Shown: piece after piece, positions 10,415 to 20,869 of the stretch
Position numbering within the stretch: the first letter of the stretch is position 1
Layout: every line of letters begins with the position of its first letter
From: Platynereis dumerilii
Lineage: Eukaryota > Annelida > Polychaeta > Phyllodocida > Nereididae
Direction: 5' to 3'
DNA length: 64,000 bases
Assembly: GCA_026936325.1 (NCBI GenBank)
Contig: JAPTHN010000003.1
Location: 82,139,006 to 82,203,005, forward strand
Notes under the pieces: generated by a model
What the model saw: the letters and a program-made list of their open reading frames with translations, nothing else
Database searches by the model: none
What the model was told of the DNA's origin: nothing
Made by a program: the position numbers and the translations under genes

Positions 10415-12320
10415 ACTGTTAGTGACTTACAGTTAGTGACTAACTGGCAGTTAAAGACTAACAAACAGGTAGTGAATCAACAACAGTAAGTACTTACTAT
10501 CAGTAAGTGACTAACAACAGTGACTTACTAACAGTAGTGACCAACTTATGAACAACAGTTAGGGACAAAATGACTAACATCAGGGACTAGCAGTTAGTAA
10601 CTTACTAACAGTTACTTGCTAACAGTTAAGGACTAGCTGACTTACATCAAGTTACATGACTGACAGTTAGTGACTGACTAACAGTTAGTGACTGACTAAC
10701 AGTTAGTGACTGACTAACAGTTAGTGACTGACTAACAGTTAGTGATTGGTGATTGACTAACAGTTGGTGACTGACCAACAGTTGGTGACTGACCAACAGT
10801 TGGTGACTGACTGACAGTTAGTGACCAACAGTTAGTGACTAACAGTGACAATTAGTGACTAACTAACAGTTTTTGACTGACTAACAGTTTTTGACTAACT
10901 AACAGTTTTTAACTAACTAACAGTTTTTGACTAACTAACCATTTTTTGACTGACAAACAGTTTTTGACTACCAACAGTTTTGACTACAATAGTTTTTGAC
11001 TAACTAACAGTTTTTGACTAAATAACAGTTTTTGACTGACAAACAGTTTTTGACTACTAACAGTTTTTGACTACTAACCAATTTGACTAACTCACCATTT
11101 TGACTTACAGTTTTCGACCACTAACAGTGTTTGACTGCAAATAGTTTGACTAACTAACAGTTTTTTGATTGAATAACAGTTTTTGACTACTAACAGTTTG
11201 GACTAACCATTTTTGACTTACAAACAGTTGTTGACTAATAACAGTTTTTTAACCTAACTAACAGTTTTTGACTAACTAAGAATTTTTGACTAACTAACCA
11301 TTTTTGACTTAGTTTTGACTACCAACAGTTTGACTACAAATAGTTTTTGACTAACTAACAGTTTTTGACTAAATAACAGTTTTTGACTGACAAACAGTTT
11401 TTGACTACTAACCAATTTGACCAACTCACCATTTTGACTTACAGTTTTCGACCACTAACAGTTTTTGACTGCAAATAGTTTGACTAACTAACAGTTTTTG
11501 ACTAAGTAACAGTTTTTTGATTGAATAACAGTTTTGACTACTAACAGTTTGACTAACTAACCATTTTGACTTACAAACAGTTTTTGACTAACTAACAGTT
11601 TTTAACTAACAGTTTTAGACTAACTAACCATTTTTGACTTAGTTTTTGACTACCAACCCTGTCAGCATGCCTCGGCGGTCCAATGTCGGCCCAGCGTCAG
11701 TCCGATGTCAGTAGCATCGGACCAGCTTTGGGCCGACGTTGGACCACCGAGGCACGCTGATAGGGAACAGTTTTGACTACAAATAGTTTTTGACTAACTA
11801 ACAGCTTTTGACTTAATAACAGTTTTTGACTGACAGTTTTTGACTACTAACAGTTTTGACTACTAACCAATTTGACTAACTCACCATTTTGACTTACAGT
11901 TTTCGACCACTTACAGTTTTTGACTGCAAATAGTTTGACTAACTAACAGTTTTTGACTAACTAACAGTTTTTGATTGAATAACAGTTTTTGACTACTAAC
12001 AGTTTTGACTAATTAACCATTTTGACTTACAAACAGTTTTTGACTAACTACCAGTTTTTAACTACAAACAGTTTTAGACTAACTAACAGTTTTTGACTGA
12101 CTAGCAGTCTTTGACTGACTAACAGTTTTTGACTGACTTACAGTTTTGCCTGACTAACAGGTTTGACTTCAAACAGTTTTGACTAAATAACACTTTCTCA
12201 CTAACTTACAGTTTTTGACTAACAGTGTTTGGCTAACTAACAGTTTATGGCTAACTAACAGTTTTAAGCTAACTAACAGTTTTTGACTAACAGTTTTGAC
12301 TAACTAACAGTTTGTGACTA
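10415..12320 (+). repeat. 18-bp minisatellite array, about 1.9 kb, with higher-order repeats
   Basis: The basic unit is GACTAACTAACAGTTTTT or GACTGACTAACAGTTAGT (18 bp). Units up to about 10860 mostly end AGTTAGT and later units mostly end AGTTTTT. A distinctive run around TTTTCGACCACT recurs at 11111, 11455 and 11900. Subtracting the 111 bp that the element at 11657 adds, this gives a higher-order period of about 340 bp. Decayed units extend to about 12450. Confidence 0.9.
11657..11765. mobile_element. 109-bp GC-rich foldback MITE inserted in the minisatellite
   Basis: The arms run from CCCTGTCAGC to the inverse GCTGATAGGG, nearly complementary over about 50 bp with a 7-bp loop. It interrupts a unit reading GACTACCAACAG, leaving AA on both sides, so the target duplication is AA, or AAC if the ends are drawn differently. 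It contains no gene. Confidence 0.85.
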
Positions 12321-12952
12321 AATAACATATTTAGTGACTAACAAATAGTAACTACCAAAACAACAGACTGAATGACTAACAGGTAGTGACTAACTGATGA
12401 ACAACAGGGATGCCTGATTAACAGTTAGGGATTGACAGTCATATATAGTGACTTACTAATTAATAGTGAGTCATATTGAGCCTATGCTCCCCCATATGAA
12501 CTTGCCAACTCCAGCTAAACTGTCATAGGAATAAAATAACAGTCAATACAATACACAAGTTAGTGTAGATCAGTAGAGCAGGTATAAGAAGCTATAAGAG
12601 GATTTATAGATGAACCCATGATATATGTGAGTTCCAGACCTAGTTAGTGACAGATATAGAAAAAGTATAGTTGGTGTCTCCGGAGTATCGCATGCCCCCT
12701 TGGGATGAAGAGATAGAGAGGGTGAGAGATAGACAGATAGATAGATAGATCTATCATGGGTTCATCTATAATTCCTCTTATATCTTCTTATACGATATCA
12801 TGGGTTCATGATGTTCAACCGTTCATCTGTAGTTTCTCTTATACCATATTTTAAAATTCTTTTGGCAAAACATAATCTTATTGTAAATTTTGAAATCGTA
12901 ATCACTACAGCCAGCATATATCTTTTTTTTCAAAAAGATTTTCTTGTTATTA

Positions 12953-13398
12953 GGGCATTCTGCCCTATTGTTACTGTCCATCTCTGGAATCTTGTGGATC
13001 AATTTTGAGACAAAATACTGATCCAATTTCATTGAAACTTTGCACACGGGGTTTATTTTGCCTATGATTGTGTTGATCAACTTTACAAGAGCATACACAT
13101 TGTTTAAATACCATTTAGAGACCCAGGAAAAGCATCCTAGAAAAACTGGAAAGAGGGAATCCTGTGATGTCATTGAGGGGCTTCCCCAACCCAATAGCTC
13201 ACTGAGAATTTGTCAAAACAACAAGAGGTCAGCAATTAGGACAAAACATGGCTGCATTCTTCATCAATGTGTTGCTACCTTTTTATGCCCTGTTATGCAG
13301 TAGCAACATAACAGTTAAACAAGATAACCAGGATGTTAGATAAGTAGTAAGATGATGTGCAGAATGCCCTTTAAAGTGCCTTGCGCACATTATTTTTA
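12953..13398 (+). mobile_element. Family A non-autonomous element, copy 2
   Basis: This is the same sequence as 542-986 with few differences. It is followed on its right by the inverted flank module B (13420-13675), which copy 1 has on its left. Confidence 0.65.
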
Positions 13399-13419
13399 AA
13401 CTTTTGGGGTTTAAAACTA

Positions 13420-13675
13420 CGGTTACGATCATGTTAAAACTCTAGAAACATTTAAAAAAGATTAAATTTCATAAACCTAGAAGATAACTGGGCTGTGACA
13501 ATTTTTTATAAAATACCATTATTTAAGATAGCGAGAAAGGCCATAAATTTCAACCAAAATGACCTAAAATGACAAAATAAAGACAACTTATGACTTCAAT
13601 GTGACTTCTGATATTGTTTGATGTAAATATAAAAGAAAAATTTCATTCAAAATGAAGTATTCAAACTTTTGGACG
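13420..13675 (-). repeat. Flank module B of repeat family A/B, copy 2
   Basis: Read on the minus strand it starts TCCAAAAGTTTGAATA and aligns, diverged, with 57-260. It ends about 25 bases before exon 4 of the CYP3A-like gene. Confidence 0.5.
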
Positions 13676-13699
13676 GTTGTGTATATATGAATACCATAC

Positions 13700-16314
13700 C
13701 CTTCTATTGGAAAAGGCATCAAACTGTTTGACCAATATTTCTCTCAGGAGGTCGTCCCTGGCAACCACAAATTGAGGGCTATTTCCCATAAATGTCCTGA
13801 AATTGGACAATGTATCATTCAGATATTTTCTCAAATAGCATTTATTTTCTACATTACTCAAAAAGAAATGTTGAATAACTTACCCATAAAGTGGTCCATA
13901 CTTCTTATAACGATCCTTTTCAACATCTATCAACCCCTAAAATAAATAAACAATTACATAAGCTAAACTTACTTCAATGATGTCATGTGATTTTTAGTGT
14001 CACATGATCACTGTACCATGTGTATGGAAGACAATAATTCATTAAATTTTGGTTGTATAGATTCCATAGAGGCACTAGATAGATCAGATAGATGAGACAG
14101 ATGAATAGATGAGCTAGATCTTGGCACTAGTGATTGATCCATTCTTTCATTTACAACAATGCTCATTGCTAAATAGCTCCAACTGGTGCTTATGGGCAGT
14201 AAAAACACAAAAGTCACTACAATTCTCTATTTATAAACAGTTGTGTTTTCATTAAAATTCATTAAATTTCATGAAAAGCCTTTTTAAAAAGGAATTATTT
14301 TAATTCATATCACATTATATGTAATTTATCTTTATTATCATTTTGTTGTTAATTTATGTACTCGCATTTTTTGAGGTCAATAAAATATCTATCTATCTAA
14401 AATGGTTCTTACTTTAGTGAACATCTCAAATCCAGTGCCAAGTATGGGTAGTGGTTTTGGCCCTGGGATGCCTTGCTCTTTGAATCTGCCATGATTCGAA
14501 GTTGTCAATCTGAAATTAAATTTGTTGATGATTCTTCAGACATGTAGCTGTTCACCTACACTCTAAAAAATGTTGGGACAAAATTGGTTTTTTAGATTCA
14601 AAATGGTTTTTTGAAAAACCAAATTTCAATGCAAAACCAATGTGGATTTTTAAAAAAATCCATGTTGGTTTTTTGCATTGAAATTTGGTTTTTCAAAAAA
14701 CCATTTTGAATCTAAAAAACCAATTTTGTCTGAATTTTTTTATAGTGTAGTCCCCTCGGATGATCTGTCTCCCTTTTACTGTGCATATGATTTCGTTTAT
14801 TAGAATTTGATTTTCTTTTCAGATCATCTTGTTATCAATTGAGCCATTAGGTATAATTATATCAATTGTTTGGATGCAAGTATAAGTCACATGAATAGCC
14901 ATAGCAATATAACAAATCATCGTATAAAGCAAATCATTTGTTAGATGTGTGAATAAAGTAGGCACATCATCCCCCATGGCCCCTCAGACCCTGCTCTCCC
15001 TATCTACTGACATAATATATTAGTTGAGGCAAGCAATTGCACAGAAGCTCAATCCCAGAGAAAATATACTATTCTTGATTCATTTAAACCAGCACATTGT
15101 CCAATTAATCGTCAGAACTTGATCGAGAACAGTGGTGTAACTGGGGAGTCTCGAGCGGGGGGGGGGGGAGTACCTGGGGGCACGCGATTCTCTAGGAGGG
15201 CACCCTTAATACAATTTGTATATTTTAGCGCTATATTGAAAAGTTCATATGGGGGGGACCACCTGGGGACCACAGGTCCAATATGGGGGGCACATGCCCC
15301 CCTTTCCCCCCCCCCATAGGGACGCCACTGTTCGAGCAACTTGTGGTGTAATTCTATAAACATTTTCAAAACTCAGGTGGCATAGCTACAATAAGCTCTG
15401 TTGATTAAGTTTTTGACATTGACCCTCCCAGCCAACATCAACAGCACTGTTGTGAATGTATGACCCAAATAAAATATCATGTTCACCATGCAGTCCATGT
15501 ACGATGTAAACACGCTCATTCAGATAGCACTGGATAGGGCAGAGGTTGGCAAATATCATACCATCCCCAGTGAAATACACATTAAGCTGCATTATATGAG
15601 GTTATATCATGGGTGGTGGCAGTATATCCCTGGTATAGTCACCCGAGACCCAGTATATCCCAAGACCCGAAGGGTCGAGGGATATACTGGGTCAAGGGTG
15701 ACTATACCGGGATATACTCCATCCACCCATGATGTAACCTTTTTATCCCATGTCTTTTTTTTTACTTTATTTTATATCCATGTAAAACAGTTTGAAGCAC
15801 TTAATGTGAATGCAACTAAAAATCAATGATCTTAATTGGCAGTACTTAATTGCCGTAAATCACAACAAACAAATAGATGCTGGCTTATTATGCTAATAAG
15901 CATGGTATACAGAAGGGCATATACAACGTCTTTTTGTTGATTGTGGTATGCAAATTGGGCAATGCTGATTTCTGATTTGTCAGCTTCAGTATATCCCTGA
16001 CACCTAATGAATACATTAATATATCCCTGTTAGCTAATTTATTGAAAAGCTGTGATTGGGTGTACAGATATTTGTCCCTCTCAATGCCCAAATATTTCCC
16101 TCTCTGATTTGGTATTTACCAGGGAAAACTTCAATATCAGGGAGAAAATGTGCCTAGACATGGGATAAATAAAATTATTAGTATCATGATTATTTTGATA
16201 TAGTTATTAATACTCTAATTTACAAATAAGTTGCACTTACATGTAAAACAAAACAGCAAGGATGATGACAACCAGAAACCAATCAGCAATTTCGATGATG
16301 CCCAAGATATTCAT
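13700..16314 (-). CDS. CYP3A-like microsomal cytochrome P450, 5' part only (exons 1-4)
   Basis: Exons on the minus strand are 16314-16241, 14509-14413, 13936-13884 and 13796-13700, with phases 2, 0, 2, 0 that all match; donors include AT|GTAAGT and AAA|GTAAGA. Together they give 107 codons. Exon 1 encodes the membrane anchor (MNILGIIEIADWFLVVILAV). Exon 2 carries the proline-rich hinge GIPGPKPLPILGTG. Exon 3 reads DVEKDRYKKYGPLYG, typical of CYP3 and CYP3-clan proteins. Exon 4 reads FVVARDDLLREILVKQFDAF then SNRR, the beta-1/B-helix region of CYP3A-like enzymes. A full protein would be about 500 aa. The C-helix, I-helix, ExxR and haem-cysteine exons were not found between 1 and 13699. The gene is therefore a remnant, or it continues beyond the window start across the FkbM gene. 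These four exons show no stop or frameshift. Confident about family, unsure about completeness. Confidence 0.82.
14559..14747. mobile_element. 189-bp palindromic MITE, copy 1
   Basis: It runs from CACTCTAAAAAATG to the near-inverse end and folds almost end to end around TTAGATTCAAAATGG. TA flanks both sides. It lies in intron 1 of the CYP3A-like gene. Confidence 0.88.
15130..15330. mobile_element. hAT-like MITE, 201 bp
   Basis: The ends are CAGTGGTGTAAC and GACGCCACTG. The flanking 8-mers ATCGAGAA and TTCGAGCA match at 6 of 8 positions, a decayed 8-bp duplication. The body is rich in G and C runs. It lies in intron 1 of the CYP3A-like gene. Confidence 0.7.
15594..16172 (+). mobile_element. 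Foldback repeat (GGTTATATCATGGGTGG family), copy 1
   Basis: A long hairpin at 15598-15740 pairs TATATCATGGGTGG with CCACCCATGATGTAA around CGAAGGGTCGAGG. The sequence ends at 16150-16172 with GTGCCTAGACATGGGATAAA, also seen beside the copies near 61.6 and 62.7 kb. Confidence 0.65.
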
Positions 16315-16370
16315 TTTGACGTTTCCACTGTTCAATTGGATATGAGCTTCTTGGCTGCTTTACCTTCCTA

Positions 16371-16379
16371 AATATATAG
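16371..16379 (-). promoter_or_regulatory. TATA-like box of the CYP3A-like gene
   Basis: Read on the minus strand, CTATATATTTAGG lies about 60 bases before the ATG at 16314. That spacing would place initiation about 30 bases before the ATG, a short 5' leader. It is the only TATA-like motif right upstream of this gene. Confidence 0.45.
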
Positions 16380-16394
16380 CCATCTCCCTTATTT

Positions 16395-17560
16395 AGTTGC
16401 CAGTATGGACGCCATGGAAACCCATCCCCGCCATATATGGTCATGACCAATTTTGGATGTGTTTGGGTGTACAGCATACTGTTTAGTGTTGTGTGGCACA
16501 CCTGACTGCTAACAGCAAAGGCTTGAAACTGGGACGCAGTAACCTCACTGGCTCGTATATATACTGGAGTCCTGGTGGGGGAGGCACTCTCTGCCTTTAC
16601 ACTGTCACAGGCTTTGCCTTTATTCTGTTATATTATACCAAGGTGTATTGTTCAAGCTCCCCCTATGGGAAAATGACAGTGGTCGTGTGCGGTCATATTT
16701 GCGGAAGTTGCCATAAATAGTATTCGTGGGATATCCCATTGCCACCAGGCCTGTTTTGTGGTGGCTGGGAAACAGGCTATAGTATGCTCGCCAAAGGGCA
16801 GACTGAGGTTCCAATTGAATTAAGTGATGGCTCTGTGGTCTCCTAAATTCTGATTGGCTGTCAAAGGGAATTCCCTTGTGATGTATGCTGATATAGGTGC
16901 ACACATAGGTAAGATTGGCCAAACAAGGTTTAATGTGAGTCTAAATGCAGTGCAGTGGGTGAAAATCATCTCTAAGTGTAACTGAGAGACTATTATCTCA
17001 CAGAACCTACAAGAATGTTGTGAAAGGCTGCTCCTTGAGCAATTTTAATCAATTTTCTATATCTGCGCTCCACCAGGTGGCACTTGAACCATACACCTTC
17101 CTCTCTATCTCTAGAACTGCTAAGCCATTGTGATCATTCCGCCTGTGACACTGTGTACAAACCCAGTGACCTAATTAAGGATATTTTTGTCTACATTTTG
17201 CTAGTCCTCATATATAGAACAAACAACAAACTTTGCAATATAGCCAGTATGCTGTCTTATATAGTACAAGTAGTACACATAAAAAATTTGGAATCAATCA
17301 GTTAAGTTTTCTGGGAGATTAGGCAGTTTTAGTAAATTATAGTGCATTTTTTAGAAGCCCCAAATATTTTGATTGTTGAATATTTAATGCTTGTAATTTC
17401 ACATCCAAATGTCTAATACATAAATACAGCATACTGGCTATGTTTTGTTATAATTGAATTGGTTTCTTGTCTAAAATTTAAGATTTTGTGATTAACTAGG
17501 TCGTTTCGCGTAGAGCAAACGGTACACAGTGTTTACATATCTTACTAAAGTTACTATATA
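16395..17560. other. Intergenic stretch, nothing recognised
   Basis: This lies upstream of the CYP3A-like gene. No supported gene, array or element end is seen beyond the promoter motif at 16371. Confidence 0.4.
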
Positions 17561-17565
17561 TATAA

Positions 17566-18140
17566 AGGCGCTATTCTGGATGCTTCAGTCCTTCTTACGA
17601 GGCGTCTGGGTGACCCACGACCGCCAAATTCGCACAGTGTACTTATATTGTTGTCCTGCAAAAATGATGCAACTTTATTTTCACTTTCAAAAAAAAAAAA
17701 ATTTAAAGATTTGAAAAAAAGAATTCCAACTTTTTCAGTTACGACAAATTTTTTGTTTGTTTGTTTTTTTTTTTCAAAATGAGAGAAATAGGGCAACTTC
17801 TGTTTTTTAAATTCAAACCTTTTTCGTTCCAAGATTTAAAATTTTGTTTCCTAGATTAAAAAACGAATTTAAAAAATCGTACATATTCTTTTCCCCTAAT
17901 TTTTTTTTTCAAACATTTTATTCAATTTTTTCCCCCACATTTTCCCCAAAATCTTTCTGTATAAAGGCAGCTTTCTCTGCCTTTCTGGATGCTTCAGTCC
18001 CTGCTACGAGGTGTCTGTTTCAACCATGACCACCAAACTTGCACAGGATTAACATTTTTTAGCTGAGGGGACTGAACTATCTCTTTTTCCACAGTCCATT
18101 TACATTGTTGTCCTGAGGGAACTTTAATGTTTAAGGTAAG
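17566..18140 (+). repeat. Pair of imperfect direct repeats (about 150 bp each)
   Basis: The block 17566-17690 (GGATGCTTCAGTCC, TACGAGG-GTCTG) recurs, diverged, at 17963-18140. The copies are separated by an A/T-rich spacer of homopolymer runs. No protein is recognised. Confidence 0.55.
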
Positions 18141-18242
18141 ATATGAAAAAAACAATTCTATTTTTTAGAAGGGGCGGGGGTAAATTTCGTATTGTGTCCT
18201 CCAGTGTTGAAAATGTTGAGGGGGGACATCCCCCCTGACACA

Positions 18243-18480
18243 TACAGATTAAGCTATCAATTAAATTAACATTGAAAGTGTCGGGTATCATAATGATCAT
18301 GACAAATTTTCAGTATGATGACTCATGAAGTGCCATATTTTCACAGTGCAACAGTCCCCTCTTTTTACATAATTGTCAAATTTACAGACTGTAAGGAGAC
18401 TAATCCTGCTTGTTGGTGACATTCAAACGAAAGGATTATGCATCTGATTTTTATTCTAAAGTCAGTTATGACAAATCAAA
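18243..18480. mobile_element. CAG-CTGTCACTTTGATA family MITE, rearranged copy
   Basis: It contains family blocks such as AAGTGCCAT-TTTTCACAGTG and AAAGGATTATGCATCTGATT in an order that differs from the intact copies at 36918 and 47930. One terminus is missing. Confidence 0.6.
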
Positions 18481-18503
18481 TGGCCTTCTCTTGATCAAGT
18501 AAT

Positions 18504-18593
18504 AGATAACGCCCTCGTTTGTGACAATATGCAATATATCCGAGGGCTTTAGCCCGAGGATTATTGCATATTGTCACAAACAAGGGTGTTATC
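18504..18593. repeat. 90-bp foldback hairpin
   Basis: The arms pair AGATAACGCCCTCGTTTGTG and its near-inverse, with GAGGGCTTTAGCCC at the tip. It looks like a small MITE. Confidence 0.7.
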
Positions 18594-18948
18594 TAACTTA
18601 TACGGTTCGTCCCGCTTGTCTGTGCACATTTCAATGAAAAAAACACTGTTTACCTAAGATAACAAACAACAACAACTAAAATTTATTTATCTTTATTCAC
18701 AAGGATTTGAGAGTATGATTTCATAACAATGCACATCTTATAGTTCAGGTAGCCACCACTTTAGACCATAGGTACATTCAATACATTTGGAGTATTAACA
18801 GCAGTTGAATATAAAAATATAAATTCAGGTGACACCACAAAATTGAACCAAGAAAAATAGTACAAAAGTTGACTCACAGGGAGAAGGTTGCATATCAGGT
18901 AAAGTTACAACTTTGTACAATAATACACATTTGCACTATATACACAGA

Positions 18949-19277
18949 GGGCGTTTTCGGAAAGGTTACACTCGTAACTCGAGTGACACGAGTCACAAGG
19001 GTTTCTTTCCGAACACGCAAAACTCGACCCTCATGTTTCCTGGAAGTGCCACCGTCATCTCTCGAGTCTAGTGTTTCCGGCTACTCCCCGATATGTGGGG
19101 AGTACTAGGGTCTCGCGATTTGTACCACGTGACAGAAACTGGTTCTTGCTCGAGTGATGCTCTCCTGTTCTGGTTCCGGGAAACACAAGGGTCAAATCTG
19201 GAGTGTTCTTAAACTAATACTCATGAGTCATCACCCGTGTCACCTGAGTTACTAGTGTAACCTTTCCAGAAACGACC
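18949..19277. mobile_element. MITE with about 45-bp terminal inverted repeats
   Basis: The left end GGGCGTTTTCGGAAAGGTTA and the right end TAACCTTTCCAGAAACGACC are inverse copies that continue through TACACTCGTAACTCGAGTG. The target duplication is unclear (AGAG on both sides is possible). Confidence 0.7.
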
Positions 19278-20470
19278 AGAGAGAACCAGACATACACCGC
19301 TCACATTATCTGAGGGAGCAAGGTCGCAATCATTGTCATTTCCAGTTATGGCTCTTTCAGCGAGATGCACATGAACTGTCAAAATTACAAATGAATCATT
19401 TGAGGATGTCTTTGACGGAAATTTCATGACAAAACACAGGGTCAACACATCAGATGCGAAAACAGACCCAGGTTTATGTTTAAAATCAGGGTTACAATTA
19501 GGGTTAGGTTTATGGATAGGGTTAGGGTTTGAGTTAAGGTTGACCATCTGATTTTCATTAAAGTTCTGCAATCAATCTAGTCACATGTCATTTTTCTCTT
19601 ACATTTGAGGCATTATATCTCACTGAAACAGTCATAATAGCAAAAATAAGGGGGAAAACCTCTTGCTCCCTTGATTTATATGAGCAGTGTAGTAATATGT
19701 TTGTGCTGATGTAAAGGCTCACAGCCAACAGATATACAATACATATATATTGATGATAATACCCTTCAATCCAGGGAATACACGGTGTTATTGACTCAAA
19801 AAATTTCCATCATCTTTTGTCTTTTGTCAGTACATCCATTATGCATTTCAAAAACACTGTTCATAGTAGTTCACAATATTGATACCAACATTCTTAATGG
19901 AAAGAATTATTCTTTAACGGTTGACTAGAAACGCTAATTAGCACTGTAAAAAGAAAAGAAGCAGGTAAGGCGTTTGAAAAATTCAATAACCCAACCAACA
20001 AATTATCCCCCCCCCCCCGTCTCACACCCATTTCCAAAAACTAGAAACGAAAATTACATGACAAAGCATGTGTGAGTGATAATGGGCCTATACCTATCAG
20101 GAATTTTTAAGGTACATGTATATTGATTTTTTTTTTCATATTTTAGCTGTCACTTGATTCTAGAAATGCGAAGGACCATTGATGACTATCACTGAGACAA
20201 ATGTATCTTTTCCAACTGAACCTGGTGCGTAATGATTAGGAACCAGCCAGATACTAATTATGCACACGTATACCGTTAAAATTCTCAGTAGCACGCAGTT
20301 TGTGACAAGTTGGAAAGGATCTGGGGACCCTGGAATAGCATGCTGATGGCAAACTGCTGTATAAATGTCAGCAATTCATTAAACGTTTCTTTTATGAATG
20401 CTGTTTTGCGTATTATTATTTCACAATTTGAATTGCACACCTTTTGATAAATCCGTCCACACAGTTGAAG
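19278..20470. other. Intergenic stretch with a short telomere-like tract
   Basis: At about 19498-19535 there are several TTAGGG-like motifs (AATTAGGGTTAGG, ATAGGGTTAGGG). Otherwise no gene or element is supported. Confidence 0.4.
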
Positions 20471-20478
20471 GCATAAGC

Positions 20479-20851
20479 AGGGTGCCCACTGAACATCGCA
20501 TAAAATATTAAAGGAATATAGGATTTTTTTAATTGGAAAATATAGGAGGATTTTACGTATAGTACTTAAATAGGACAATATAGCAATTATTTGAGAGCGA
20601 AACTATCAGCAAATCAAAGAATTGCTTCTATCAATGCATCATAAGCTGAAAATTTTATGTCGTGGACAACAACCTGATTAAAAATTCACATATCGTAGGG
20701 AGAGATGCTAAACTTTGTATAGCCGACAACACATACGCGTGAAATATCATGAAAACATGAAAAATATAGGAACATATGGATTATTTTTCCAAATAAAGGA
20801 AATTAAAGGCGGCCCAAAAAATCTAGGAAATATGGGAAGAGTGGGCACCCT
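20479..20851. mobile_element. hAT-like MITE, 373 bp, in the 3' UTR of the secreted-protein gene
   Basis: The ends are AGGGTGCCCACT and AGTGGGCACCCT. The flanking 8-mers GCATAAGC and GCATTAGA match at 6 of 8. The element lies about 20 bp past the stop codon at 20870. It is AT-rich inside and has no transposase. Confidence 0.78.
20528..20533 (-). terminator. Possible poly(A) signal ATTAAA inside a MITE
   Basis: Read on the minus strand, CAATTAAAAAA lies about 340 bases past the stop codon of the secreted-protein gene. It falls within the 373-bp inverted-repeat element at 20479-20851. I saw no canonical AATAAA on this strand between the stop and about 20100. Confidence 0.3.
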
Positions 20852-20869
20852 GCATTAGAGAGGCACAGA

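Noticed and set aside
12823-13194. 123-aa minus-strand open frame, and its partner at 560-805, as coding sequence
   Set aside because: Both lie in repeat family A and match because the repeat matches. The frames end differently and resemble no known protein.
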